Shown here in pieces: positions 45,201-52,688 of a DNA stretch of 64,000 nucleotides. Made by a program: the position numbers and the translations under genes. The stretch covers positions 1 to 64,000 of the forward strand of contig JAPLTX010000052.1 in NCBI GenBank assembly GCA_026397915.1. Direction: 5' to 3'. Every line of letters begins with the position of its first letter. Position 1 is the first letter of the stretch. The DNA is from Verrucomicrobiota bacterium (GTDB lineage: Bacteria > Verrucomicrobiota > Verrucomicrobiia > CAIQCK01). The notes beneath the pieces were generated by a model. That model saw only the letters and a list, made by a program, of their open reading frames with translations, was not told the DNA's origin and ran no database searches.

Positions 45201-46091
45201 CAGGATTTCGTCAGTGCAAGCAGTGCCATCGTAGGTGCACACCGTCTCGCCCGTTGCTGCATCGAGCGCGGTCACGGGCACGTTGATGCCGAGCGTGACG
45301 TAAACGCAGTCGCCGACCGCCACGAGCCGGCGCGGGAGCTGATTTGGCCCGCTCTTCAGCGGCCAGACCTGGGTGTTCCACTCCGTAATGGGCCGCCGCC
45401 AGAGGATTGTGCCGTTGAAGGCATCGCGAGCGACCACCGACCATTGTGAAGGCAGCCAGATGGCCGCGCGCGGGCCTTCATCAATGATTGAGAATATGCG
45501 GCCGTTGGCCGTCACCACGGCGCTAACGCTGGACATGTGGTCGTGATGCCGCGACCAGCGCGGGCTCGCGATCCACTGCATGTGGCGCGGTGGAGCAACC
45601 AGCGTGTCATGCGAGACGGCGTTGTTGCTCGGATCGTGGAGATAGTGCGTCCATTCGTCCATCTCCTTTGAACGCGGCTTCACCGTTTTCTTGCCTGCGA
45701 TGCAAGCGACGCCGTTGGGCACGAGCACGCGCATGACTTCGTCCGTGCTGACGTCGTCGAGGCGCTCTGCGACGACAAGGTTGACGAGATTCTCGATGTA
45801 AGGCAGTCGTTTGCCGTCCCACTGCTCGACGGAAACCTTGCCGTAAAGGCCGAGCGACTGGATATGCTGTCGCGCCACCTCAACATTCTTCATGTCGGTA
45901 TCAAGCCCGTGCACGACGAAGCGGTCGTTGGCGCGCAGCGCCGCCGTGAGTCTTCCGTTGCCGCAGCCGACATGGACGATGAGACCGCCTTTGATGCCGG
46001 CTGTTTCGAGAATCTGCCGCGCCTCCTGCGCAGAAGCGCCGGCAACCAACACAATGCTAAGGACCCATACGAAAATCGTCCGTTTGCTCAT
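42267..46091 (-). CDS. Giant exported methyltransferase-like/PQQ beta-propeller protein 2
   Basis: A 1274-residue paralog of the previous gene: signal peptide (MSKRTIFVWVLSIVLVAGASA|Q), methyltransferase-like domain with intact motif I VHVGCGNGRL (residues 39-48), the EMDEWTHYLHDPSNNAVS signature, and two PQQ propellers, the second starting DWPTYRADATRSG. It has about 190 extra C-terminal residues forming a probable beta-sandwich (KVTLKCKLQFTGAAGL, SITHIGYCTNNATVDFGAVEV), like the LamG/3-keto-disaccharide-hydrolase fold. Two heptamer arrays (44279-44306 and 44322-44356) lie in the propeller linker. It overlaps the previous gene in an ATGA (46088-46091). The frame extends far upstream but only as shadow. 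Confidence 0.8.
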   Translation of the reverse strand: MSKRTIFVWVLSIVLVAGASAQEARQILETAGIKGGLIVHVGCGNGRLTAALRANDRFVVHGLDTDMKNVEVARQHIQSLGLYGKVSVEQWDGKRLPYIENLVNLVVAERLDDVSTDEVMRVLVPNGVACIAGKKTVKPRSKEMDEWTHYLHDPSNNAVSHDTLVAPPRHMQWIASPRWSRHHDHMSSVSAVVTANGRIFSIIDEGPRAAIWLPSQWSVVARDAFNGTILWRRPITEWNTQVWPLKSGPNQLPRRLVAVGDCVYVTLGINVPVTALDAATGETVCTYDGTACTDEILLADGTLFLLVGQSPNKWQTYRHTQTYVWDNTRRANKEWAWDQETRHIVAMDAASGHVLWRKQQRVAPLTLTVDRERVYAYDGEKVVALNRKNGAPAWASESIMHKQPFPTGYGPTLVVQQNVVMLSVEQKSMTALDAATGKTLWSSAHYRGGHASPDDLFVINNLVWCGRVADGKDDGLFTARDLHTGEIKVEFMPSATNYWFHHRCYRAKATDRFIICSRTGSEFVNLAAKTWDINHWVRGACLYGIMPANGMVYNAPHPCGCYLESKLFGFNALAPARKSVEHDASSVERLERGPAFRVSDSKSQTPDGDWPTYRADATRSGSSKTKVPVELKHAWQTNLGGKLSSVVVADGKLFVASIDAHVVHALDAATGKKLWNFTTGARVDSPPTIWQGRAIFGSADGCVYCLRADDGVLVWRFRAAPVDQRMISFEQLESSWPVSGSVLVLDGVVHCVAGRSSFLDGGMRLLGLDAKTGQKVHETILNDRDPKTGEPLQNFVKQLDMPTALPDILSSDGRSIYMRAQAFDLKGTRREFAPMDPKEQTGEGVHLFSRSGFLDGDWWHRSFWMYGKGVFSGYGGWYQPANYAPAGRLMVFDDKLVYGFDRKPEFMCNASIYEYFIYGADKRTQADRIQRVSAAIKKINAASTKRSAISSDWAARRKFSISELTAAGYKWAEGDMPLQARGMVLAGGALFIAGPPDLVNEEQAFKNQDDPAIKAKLAEQAAALEGKRGALLWVFSADDGRKLAAWQLDSMPVFDGMAAANSKLFYASTDGKVVCLAAEGAALKPAPDAQFAPLDISVKATDIKLPSKDADFAKLEQSHVYEAELGYRVAAETKTIGMALKKLDAPLTGKVTLKCKLQFTGAAGLRNGYLAFGDSSDEAKLVKCGLRFAMKNAAIIQGPLSKNKGATEKYEMSDEKIHDLLVVLDLASGAVTFRSGPATVTAKLANPMKSITHIGYCTNNATVDFGAVEVTSAK
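44279..44306. repeat. Four 7-bp units (TTTGAGA class) inside propeller gene 2
   Basis: Units TTTGAGA, TTTGGAA, TCTGAGA and CTCTAAA encode the RVSDSKSQT part of the linker before the second propeller. More diverged than the other arrays. Confidence 0.65.
44322..44356. repeat. Five 7-bp units (TCCACGC class) inside propeller gene 2
   Basis: Units CAAACGC, TCCACGC, TCGACGC, GTCATGC and TCCACGC encode the VEHDASSVERLERG segment. The class matches that at 47398-47432 in the paralogous gene, at the equivalent place. Confidence 0.75.
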
Positions 46092-49000
46092 TTTACAGTC
46101 TCCTGCTTCTCTTGACGGCGGCCCATGCATACCAGTTTGCCGTCGGTCGTGGCGACAAACAACCGGCCACCGGCGGCGGCAATACCGTTGAGCACCGGTG
46201 GCGCGTCGAGTTTCAGTTCGGCGAGCTTCTTGCCGGTGGCTGAATCCACCGCATACAACAGGCCGCCCAACCGGCCTTCGAACGAGCCGAGCGGATCCTT
46301 GGCGTCCACGACATCGGGCGGGCCGGCGACAAACAGCCGGTCGCGCGTTTGCGCCATCGCCTGCACGCGCACCGGCACGCGCAACGACCAAGTATCTTTC
46401 TTCGCGCCGACGTTCTTTGCGAATAGCAGGTAGCCTTTCGCGCCGGGTGTGAAAAAGACGGTTGGGTCGAGGCCCTTCAGCGAATCGAATTGGCGGACGA
46501 AATAGACCGACTGCTTGTCGTGGACCAGCAGCGAGCCGTAGTTCTGGTTCGCACCAAACGACCATGGCGTTCGTTTGAAATAGGTGTCGTCGAGGTAACC
46601 GCTGCGCGGCAGCAGGTCGGGCTTGCCGCGCTGTGGTTTCAACTCTGCATCGAACGCCGTGGCGCGCATGTAGATGCGGGCGCCGTCGCTCATCATCACA
46701 TCGGAGAGCGCGCCCATTGGCAGCTTATGGTTCGTGTCGAATTCAGTTGGACCGTCCTTGGGCTGCGGGCGCATGGCCAGCTTGCCGGCGGCGTTGACGG
46801 CGTAGTCGGGACCTTCGAGCTTGGTCTGGTGCAGTAGTTGGCCCGTGGCGGCGTCGAGCGCGTAAAGGTGAATGCCGCCGTCAAGCTCGGAGCTGCGTCC
46901 GGCTGCGAAATAAGCCTTGCCGTCCTGCACCAACACGCTGCCGTGGACCGGCCACACCGATTCGAGCTGGCCGAACGCTCCGATCAACCGTTCCTCCGGC
47001 GCAGCACGGAACCGCCACGCCAACACGCCGTCGCTGGCACGGACGCAATAAGCCCAACCGTCCGCTGAGCCGAAGAGAAGGGTGCCGTTGTGCCAGGTCG
47101 GCGGCGAATCAATCCGCCCGCCGGTAGCGAACTCCCAAAGCTTCTTGCCGTCGCGTGCGTCAAGGCAGACGACGTAATGTTCATCCGTCAGCGCGGCAAA
47201 GACGCGGTTGCCCACCGCGATGGGCGGCGTCACATCGCTGCCGACCTTGACGCTCCACAACGGCACGGCGTCATCAGGCACCTGCGTGTTCACCGAACCG
47301 GTGCGCGCGGAGTCGTGGCGGAAGGCAGGCCAGTCGGAGAGATTTTGGATTTTGGATTTTGGATTTTGGATTTCCGCATAAGCGGGGCCGTGTTGGAGAC
47401 GCTCAACACTCGACGCTCCACGCTTTACGTTCGACGGCCGTTCCGGCGCGAGCGCGAGGAAGCCGTTGAGCTTCTCTTCGATGTAGCACGCGCAGGGGTG
47501 CGGCGGGACGTATTGCAGACCGTTGGCGGGCATCATGCCGACATGGCAGGTGCCGCGAACCCAATTGTGGACGGTGTGGTTACCGGTTTCCAAGTCCACA
47601 TATTCGGTCCCGCGCCGGCTGGCGAGAATGTAGCGGACGGTCGCCTTGTTCCGGTAGCAACGGTGATGGTGATAAGCCTTGAAGATTGGGCCGGTCGGCA
47701 CCTCCTTCCTCAGCGCGCCGGTCTTGAGGTCGTAGCCGTTCACCGCCTTGGGGAAGGCTGCACGCTGTTTTCCCTTTGGCCCGCCCTCAAACGTCTCGCT
47801 GTCCAGTTCCGCGCTCCACGTCCACACGAGGTCGCCGATGACGAAGACTTCCTTCCACTCATACCAGAGGTGGCCGATATATTTCTTCGGCTGGCTCCAG
47901 AGCAGCTTGCCTGTGTCGGCCGAGAACGCGGCGAGCTTGCCTGGACTCGCGTTGAGGACAACATCATCTCGCACGATCAATGCGCCAACCCACAAATCTC
48001 CGCTACCTCCAGCGTTGCCAGCCTTTTTGTCGTCTTCGGCCGCTGGAAACGCTGTGCGCCATTTCTCGGCGCCGCTGCGCGCGTCCAGGCAGACGATCTC
48101 CGGCCCGTCAATCAATGCCACCGTTCGCCCGTCGGTTGCGATGTTCAGCGCGGGATCGAGCTTGGGAATTGTCGGGCTAACCGGCGTGATAACCCATTTG
48201 ATGTAGTCGGTTGTGGTGCCTTTGAAACGCTTTGCCGTCGTCCAGAGTGTTTTGCCGCTTGCGGCATCCACCGCCATGACTTTGACTTGGTCGCCAGTGA
48301 GCACGGAGAGAAACAACGTGCCGTTGTGGTAGAGGATTTCGTTTGTGCGCTCCGTGCCGGCATAGGTCTTGAGTATCTCGCCCGTGCGCGCGTCGAGTTG
48401 CGAGACTGGCGCCTGGTAGCCGAGCGTCACATAGACCTTGTCGCCGACGGCTACGAGCCGCTTTTGAATGTTGAGCGGGATGTCGCCAGGGCGGCTGTTG
48501 AACCACGTGTCTTTCCACTCGCGCCACCCCCATCGGCGGATTGGCACCTTCCACAGCGGGACACCGTTGAACGCATCCCGAGCCACGAGAAACCATTTGT
48601 CCGGCAGCGAATGCTGACCGACGAGGCTGATGGGCGCTTCGTCCATGATGGCGAACAACCGGCCTTGCGCGGTCACTAGCGTGCTGACGCTCGAATCAGT
48701 TTCGTGACTGCGCAGCCACATCGGGCCAGTAATCCATTGATAGTGGCGTGGCGGGCCGACGACGCGGTCGTTGGCGACGGCGTTTCCGTCCGGGCCGTGC
48801 AGGTAGTGTGTCCACTCGTCAATGTCCTTCGGCCAAGGTTTTACCAATTGTGGAGTTTGGATTTTGGATTTTGGATTTGCAGAGAGCGCGATACCACGAG
48901 GGACCAACACGCGCAGCAATTCGTCCTTTGGAATGCTGCTCTCGTCGTTGATCACAAGCAGGTTCACTAGATTGTTGGTGTAAGGCAGCCGGTCGCCGCT

Positions 49001-49279
49001 GAGCACGTCTGCGGAGACGGTGCCATACAGGCCACTGGCGCGAATGGCCTTGCGCATCGCGTCGCAAGTCTTCGCGTCTGGCGCAAGACAGTGAACGACG
49101 AAGCTGCCCTGCTTGGCTAATTCCAACGCGAGGCTGGCATCCGCGCCACCGACGACCGCACAAACGCCGCCGGACACGCCGCTGATACGCATCATTTGGG
49201 CCGCGGTGTCTGAAACACCCCCCCGCGCGCTCGTCAGCAGCAGGCACGCAAAGGCGATGATTGTTCCTGTGAGCTTCAT
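46088..49279 (-). CDS. Giant exported methyltransferase-like/PQQ beta-propeller protein 3
   Basis: A 1063-residue paralog: signal peptide (MKLTGTIIAFACLLLTSARG), degenerate methyltransferase-like domain where motif I reads VCAVVGGADASL instead of VHVGCGDGRL, the DIDEWTHYLHGPDGNAVA signature, and two PQQ propellers, the second starting DWPAFRHDSARTG. The cofactor glycine loop is altered, so SAM binding is doubtful. Heptamer arrays (47343-47370 and 47398-47432) encode EIQNPKSKIQN and SSVERLQHG in the linker, and a further one (48854-48877) encodes NPKSKIQTP early on. The start at 49279 gives an ATGA overlap with the HEAT/LamG gene. Confidence 0.8.
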   Translation of the reverse strand: MKLTGTIIAFACLLLTSARGGVSDTAAQMMRISGVSGGVCAVVGGADASLALELAKQGSFVVHCLAPDAKTCDAMRKAIRASGLYGTVSADVLSGDRLPYTNNLVNLLVINDESSIPKDELLRVLVPRGIALSANPKSKIQTPQLVKPWPKDIDEWTHYLHGPDGNAVANDRVVGPPRHYQWITGPMWLRSHETDSSVSTLVTAQGRLFAIMDEAPISLVGQHSLPDKWFLVARDAFNGVPLWKVPIRRWGWREWKDTWFNSRPGDIPLNIQKRLVAVGDKVYVTLGYQAPVSQLDARTGEILKTYAGTERTNEILYHNGTLFLSVLTGDQVKVMAVDAASGKTLWTTAKRFKGTTTDYIKWVITPVSPTIPKLDPALNIATDGRTVALIDGPEIVCLDARSGAEKWRTAFPAAEDDKKAGNAGGSGDLWVGALIVRDDVVLNASPGKLAAFSADTGKLLWSQPKKYIGHLWYEWKEVFVIGDLVWTWSAELDSETFEGGPKGKQRAAFPKAVNGYDLKTGALRKEVPTGPIFKAYHHHRCYRNKATVRYILASRRGTEYVDLETGNHTVHNWVRGTCHVGMMPANGLQYVPPHPCACYIEEKLNGFLALAPERPSNVKRGASSVERLQHGPAYAEIQNPKSKIQNLSDWPAFRHDSARTGSVNTQVPDDAVPLWSVKVGSDVTPPIAVGNRVFAALTDEHYVVCLDARDGKKLWEFATGGRIDSPPTWHNGTLLFGSADGWAYCVRASDGVLAWRFRAAPEERLIGAFGQLESVWPVHGSVLVQDGKAYFAAGRSSELDGGIHLYALDAATGQLLHQTKLEGPDYAVNAAGKLAMRPQPKDGPTEFDTNHKLPMGALSDVMMSDGARIYMRATAFDAELKPQRGKPDLLPRSGYLDDTYFKRTPWSFGANQNYGSLLVHDKQSVYFVRQFDSLKGLDPTVFFTPGAKGYLLFAKNVGAKKDTWSLRVPVRVQAMAQTRDRLFVAGPPDVVDAKDPLGSFEGRLGGLLYAVDSATGKKLAELKLDAPPVLNGIAAAGGRLFVATTDGKLVCMGRRQEKQETVK
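47343..47370. repeat. Four perfect 7-bp units (TTTTGGA) inside propeller gene 3
   Basis: Four exact tandem copies of TTTTGGA (28 bp), read on the coding strand as NPKSKIQ. They sit just upstream of the second propeller, as in gene 1. Confidence 0.9.
47398..47432. repeat. Five 7-bp units (GACGCTC class) inside propeller gene 3
   Basis: Units GACGCTC, AACACTC, GACGCTC, CACGCTT and TACGTTC encode NVKRGASSVERL. It is adjacent to the TTTTGGA array, and the same two-class arrangement occurs in gene 2. Confidence 0.8.
48854..48877. repeat. Three 7-bp units (ATTTTGG class) in propeller gene 3
   Basis: Units AGTTTGG and ATTTTGG twice, plus a partial unit, encode the NPKSKIQTP insert between the methyltransferase-like domain and the DEWTHYLH signature. 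Confidence 0.8.
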
Positions 49280-50709
49280 TGGCATTGCCTGGCGATCTCC
49301 TTTTCCGACAGAGAGGCGTCGAATTGTTTCACTTCATCAATGACGCCCTCGAATGCGTCGGTGATCTCAACGGCGCTGTTACCCACGTCGAAACCAATTT
49401 CCATTCCCTGGCCGCCGTTTCCGGGCAGCAAACCGCCGCATTTTGTCGTGCCGGCCAGCTTGCCGTTGACGTAAAGCTCCAGCCGGTCTTCGTGGACGAC
49501 GCCCGCCAGATGAGTCCAATCGCTGCCGACTTTCTCGCGGCCCGCGACAACGTCCGCCGCAGTCGTCTGCGACCGGCGGATGCCAAATTTGGGAAGACCG
49601 TCCTTGATGTAGAGAGAGAACCCGCACGCTGCACCGCCGCGCGCCACGACCACGCCGGTGGGCGCGTCCGCTTTGATCCACGCCATGATCGTAAAGGGCG
49701 TCTTCGCAACCGACGGTTTCGTTGCCCGGCCCAATTCGATAAATTTGCCTTTGCCGAATCGCAGCGCCGCGCCGACTTTGCCGTCCGCGACGGTGCAGCC
49801 TTTGATCTCGCCGTCCGCTGCGCGGCCGCTGATGTCGTTTGCAACCGTGGTGCTCTTGTCGTCGAAGCTCCAGTGCGCGGCCAGCGCCTCCGACCGCGTC
49901 ATCTTTGCAACAGCCTTTTCAGCAATCGCATGCACGCCAGGGTCTTGTTCACGCGCCAGCAGTTCCGTCAGCGGTTGCTCGATGCGCTCGCCACCGATTC
50001 TGAGCAATCCTTCGACAGCCGCACGGCGGATGCCGGCGTCGCTGTCCTTTAGCGCACTGACAAGGGGATCAATACCTGGCGGAACGCGAAGCTCGCTGAG
50101 TGCGCTCACGGCCCGCATCCGAGTTTCCGTCTCGCGGTCCACGAGCAGCGCGGCGAGCGGCCCGACGGACTGCTTGCCACCCGTCTGTTGCAACAGCCAC
50201 ACGATGTGCGCCACAGGCGCGTTCTTTTCCTTCAACATCGCTGCGAGGGGGATCGTGATACTTGCATCGCCGATCTGGCGCAGCGCCCATGCCGCCTCAT
50301 CGCGCACGCACCATTCGAGGTCGCACAATGCGGTCAGCAGCGCGTCGGTAGCCTTCGGGTCGGCGATCTCTCCCAGCGCGTGAGCGGCGTAGAATCGGAC
50401 GTTGTTGTTATTGTCGGCGAGAGCATTGGCCAGAGCGGGCACAGCGCGCGAGGCGCGGAGGCTGCCCAACGCTTTGGCGGCTGCGCAGCGCACACTCTTC
50501 TCCGAATCCTTCAGCGTCACGATGAGCGCGGGCACCACTGACTTCTCCCCGGCGCGACCGAGAGCGGCTGCGGCGTTTGCGCGCACCGCAGGAACGCTAG
50601 ATTGAAGATCAGCAGCGTGGGCTTGGGTCGGAGAAGGGATCGGATGGCCCGCCACATTTACGAGGGCAGCGGCGGCGAATGCGAGGGAGGGAATCAAACG
50701 TGCAATCAT
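49276..50709 (-). CDS. Exported HEAT-repeat/LamG-domain protein
   Basis: A 477-residue protein: signal peptide (MIARLIPSLAFAAAALVNVAG), about seven HEAT-like or PBS-lyase-like repeats (about 35-255; pattern VPAL...L.D....VR..AA.ALG.I), and a concanavalin A-like LamG domain (about 265-475) with HWSFDDKS, TIMAWIKADA, WTHLAGVVHEDRLELYVNGK and FEGVIDEVKQF. The LamG fold often binds glycans. Several upstream ATG codons exist; 50709 is chosen as the signal-peptide start. Its stop overlaps the start of propeller gene 3, so the four genes down to 38998 form one operon. Confidence 0.85.
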   Translation of the reverse strand: MIARLIPSLAFAAAALVNVAGHPIPSPTQAHAADLQSSVPAVRANAAAALGRAGEKSVVPALIVTLKDSEKSVRCAAAKALGSLRASRAVPALANALADNNNNVRFYAAHALGEIADPKATDALLTALCDLEWCVRDEAAWALRQIGDASITIPLAAMLKEKNAPVAHIVWLLQQTGGKQSVGPLAALLVDRETETRMRAVSALSELRVPPGIDPLVSALKDSDAGIRRAAVEGLLRIGGERIEQPLTELLAREQDPGVHAIAEKAVAKMTRSEALAAHWSFDDKSTTVANDISGRAADGEIKGCTVADGKVGAALRFGKGKFIELGRATKPSVAKTPFTIMAWIKADAPTGVVVARGGAACGFSLYIKDGLPKFGIRRSQTTAADVVAGREKVGSDWTHLAGVVHEDRLELYVNGKLAGTTKCGGLLPGNGGQGMEIGFDVGNSAVEITDAFEGVIDEVKQFDASLSEKEIARQCQ

Positions 50710-50908
50710 CCGTGTGTTCCCGACCTGCATTTTCAGGTGTTGCTGCAATTTCATCGGCGACACGCTCGGGTCTGGCCGACTTCGTAGATGGTTCGTCAAG
50801 CAGACCATGTATGCACAATATTGTGCCGTCTCTCGTAGCGAGATTCAACTGTTCATGTGCGGCGGGGGGCCGCTGAAGGCGTGCTGAGGAGGGCGGCTGT
50901 TGCAACAC

Positions 50909-51352
50909 TCAGCCGGTCAGACCCGCATATTTCTGCTTCCACGCCTCGCCGAGTTTCACAAGCGACTTGTTTTGGAGGACCTGGTCAATCAGCGGGAACA
51001 CCGTTTGCTCCTCGTAACGAAAGTGTTCGCGAGACATGATCATCGCCGACTGCATGAGTTGCCGCGCTTCCGCAAGATCGTTCGCCATGCACACCTGCTC
51101 CATGCGTGCGTCCATCTCCCGGTGGTCGGAGTATAGCCGGCTGAGGTGACCCTTCTCCTTCAGCATGTGATCCAGGACCGCATACGCCAAATCCTGTTCC
51201 GACTCACCGTGGCTGTGCAACAGCTTTTCCGCCAACCGGGCGAGCAGTTTGATTTCGGCGGCAGTCTTCAAACCGGGCAGGGCACGTTCTGCCTGGTCGA
51301 AGAAGGTCCGGAAGACCGTGTGTTCTACCGTCAGAATGTCCGTGATTTTCAT
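50909..51352 (-). CDS. Hemerythrin-like (HHE) domain protein
   Basis: A 147-residue cytosolic four-helix protein starting MKITDILTVEHTVFRTFFDQAE. It contains the expected metal-ligand histidines and acidic residues: HTVF at residue 11, HSHGESEQD near 47, HREMD near 80, and HFRYEEQTVFPLID near 112. The HHE family binds a di-iron centre and is linked to oxygen or nitric oxide sensing or iron-sulfur repair. It stands alone, divergent from a serine hydrolase gene. Confidence 0.9.
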   Translation of the reverse strand: MKITDILTVEHTVFRTFFDQAERALPGLKTAAEIKLLARLAEKLLHSHGESEQDLAYAVLDHMLKEKGHLSRLYSDHREMDARMEQVCMANDLAEARQLMQSAMIMSREHFRYEEQTVFPLIDQVLQNKSLVKLGEAWKQKYAGLTG

Positions 51353-51497
51353 GGCGCTACACTACAACAGCGCGTCAGAAACACAAATGTCCGTGTCTCA
51401 TCGCGCGGTGGCTTGCGTTGGGAAGGCGGTTTCGCTACAACCTTGGCGCAACATGACTCAGAACGAGATGCTCAGCGATTCAACCAGCGCTAATCAC

Positions 51498-52670
51498 ATG
51501 AAGCACTCACACATGTTGGCTCGCACCCGCCACTGGCTTTGCCTGTTTGCGCATCTGCTCGTCGCGCTTTGCGTTGTTCCCGTTCCAGCGTGGACGGCCG
51601 GGCCGCTGAAGAAAATCGCGACGGTCTTGCAACCGTTCGTGGACAGCCGCGTGCTCGCCGGCGCGGTGACGCTCGTTGCGGACAAGGACAAGGTGCTCGA
51701 CCTCGAAGCGGTTGGTTGGATGGACATCGCCAAGAAGAGGAAGATGCAGACGGATTGCTTGTTCTGGATCGCGTCGCAGTCCAAGCCCATCACCGCCGCC
51801 GCGCTGATGATCCTCGTGGACGAAGGCAAGGTGAGCGTGGACGACCCGGTGGAGAAATATCTGCCGGAGTTCAAGGATCAGTGGCTGGCGGTGGAGCAGG
51901 ACGAAGATCACGTGCTGCTGAAGAAGCCGAAGCATTCTATCACGGTCAAGAACATCCTGAGCCACACCAGCGGCATGGCTTTCAAGTCCGCGCTGGAGCA
52001 GCCGACGCTTGACCTGTTTCCGCTGGCGGTGCGCGTGGGTAGCTATGCAATGACGCCGTTGCAGTTCGAGCCGGACACGAAATACCAATACTCCAACGCC
52101 GGCATCAACACCGCCGGCCGCATCATCGAGGTCGTCAGCGGCATGAAGTATGAAACGTTCCTCGACCAGCGCCTGTTCAAGCCGCTCGGCATGAAGGACA
52201 CCACCTCATGGCCCAGCGGCGCGCGGCTCAAGCGGCTCGCGAAAGCCTACAAGCCCGCGAAGGACGGCTTGGAGGAATGCCCCATTGCGCAACTCAAGTA
52301 TCCCCTCAACGACCGCGACCGTCAGCCGATGCCGGCGGGCGGGTGTTTCTCGACGGCGACCGACCTCTCGCTCTTCTACCGGATGCTGGCCAACAACGGC
52401 ACGTTCGCGGGCAAGCGCATCCTCTCCGAGCAAGCCGTGCAACAGATGACCTCGAAGCAAACCGGCGACCTGGCGACGCCGTATGGTTTCGGTTTGAGCG
52501 TTGGCGGCGGCAAGATCGGTCACGGCGGCGCTTACAGAACCAATTCGAGCTACGACCGCGAGCGCAATCTCATAACGATCTTTTTGGTGCAGCACGCCGG
52601 TTGGGCGAAGGAAGGAAAGAACATTCATCCCGCGTTTCAAAAGGCCGCGACGGATGCGTTTGGGAAGTGA
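51498..52670 (+). CDS. Exported beta-lactamase-fold serine hydrolase
   Basis: A 390-residue class C-type beta-lactamase/EstB family protein from the ATG at 51498, with a signal peptide (residues about 8-34, cut near WTA|G). The active-site motifs are S93-Q-S-K96 (IASQSKPIT), the tyrosine motif YSNAG near 195 and the HGGAY triad motif near 345. The family covers esterases, D-aminopeptidases and penicillin-binding-like enzymes; in PVC genomes it is often found beside sugar catabolic genes. It starts the rightward accessory gene set, 18 bases before the URO-D-like gene. Confidence 0.9.
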   Translation: MKHSHMLARTRHWLCLFAHLLVALCVVPVPAWTAGPLKKIATVLQPFVDSRVLAGAVTLVADKDKVLDLEAVGWMDIAKKRKMQTDCLFWIASQSKPITAAALMILVDEGKVSVDDPVEKYLPEFKDQWLAVEQDEDHVLLKKPKHSITVKNILSHTSGMAFKSALEQPTLDLFPLAVRVGSYAMTPLQFEPDTKYQYSNAGINTAGRIIEVVSGMKYETFLDQRLFKPLGMKDTTSWPSGARLKRLAKAYKPAKDGLEECPIAQLKYPLNDRDRQPMPAGGCFSTATDLSLFYRMLANNGTFAGKRILSEQAVQQMTSKQTGDLATPYGFGLSVGGGKIGHGGAYRTNSSYDRERNLITIFLVQHAGWAKEGKNIHPAFQKAATDAFGK

Positions 52671-52688
52671 ACGCCAACGAGGTTGAAA

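Noticed and set aside
46092-46565. In-frame N-terminal extension of propeller protein 2 by 158 codons
   Set aside because: It overlaps the coding sequence of propeller gene 3, and a good signal peptide starts at 46091 with an ATGA overlap.
47343-47432. Possible CRISPR-like repeat array
   Set aside because: The 7-bp units are directly adjacent with no spacers and lie within a reading frame; no cas genes are present.
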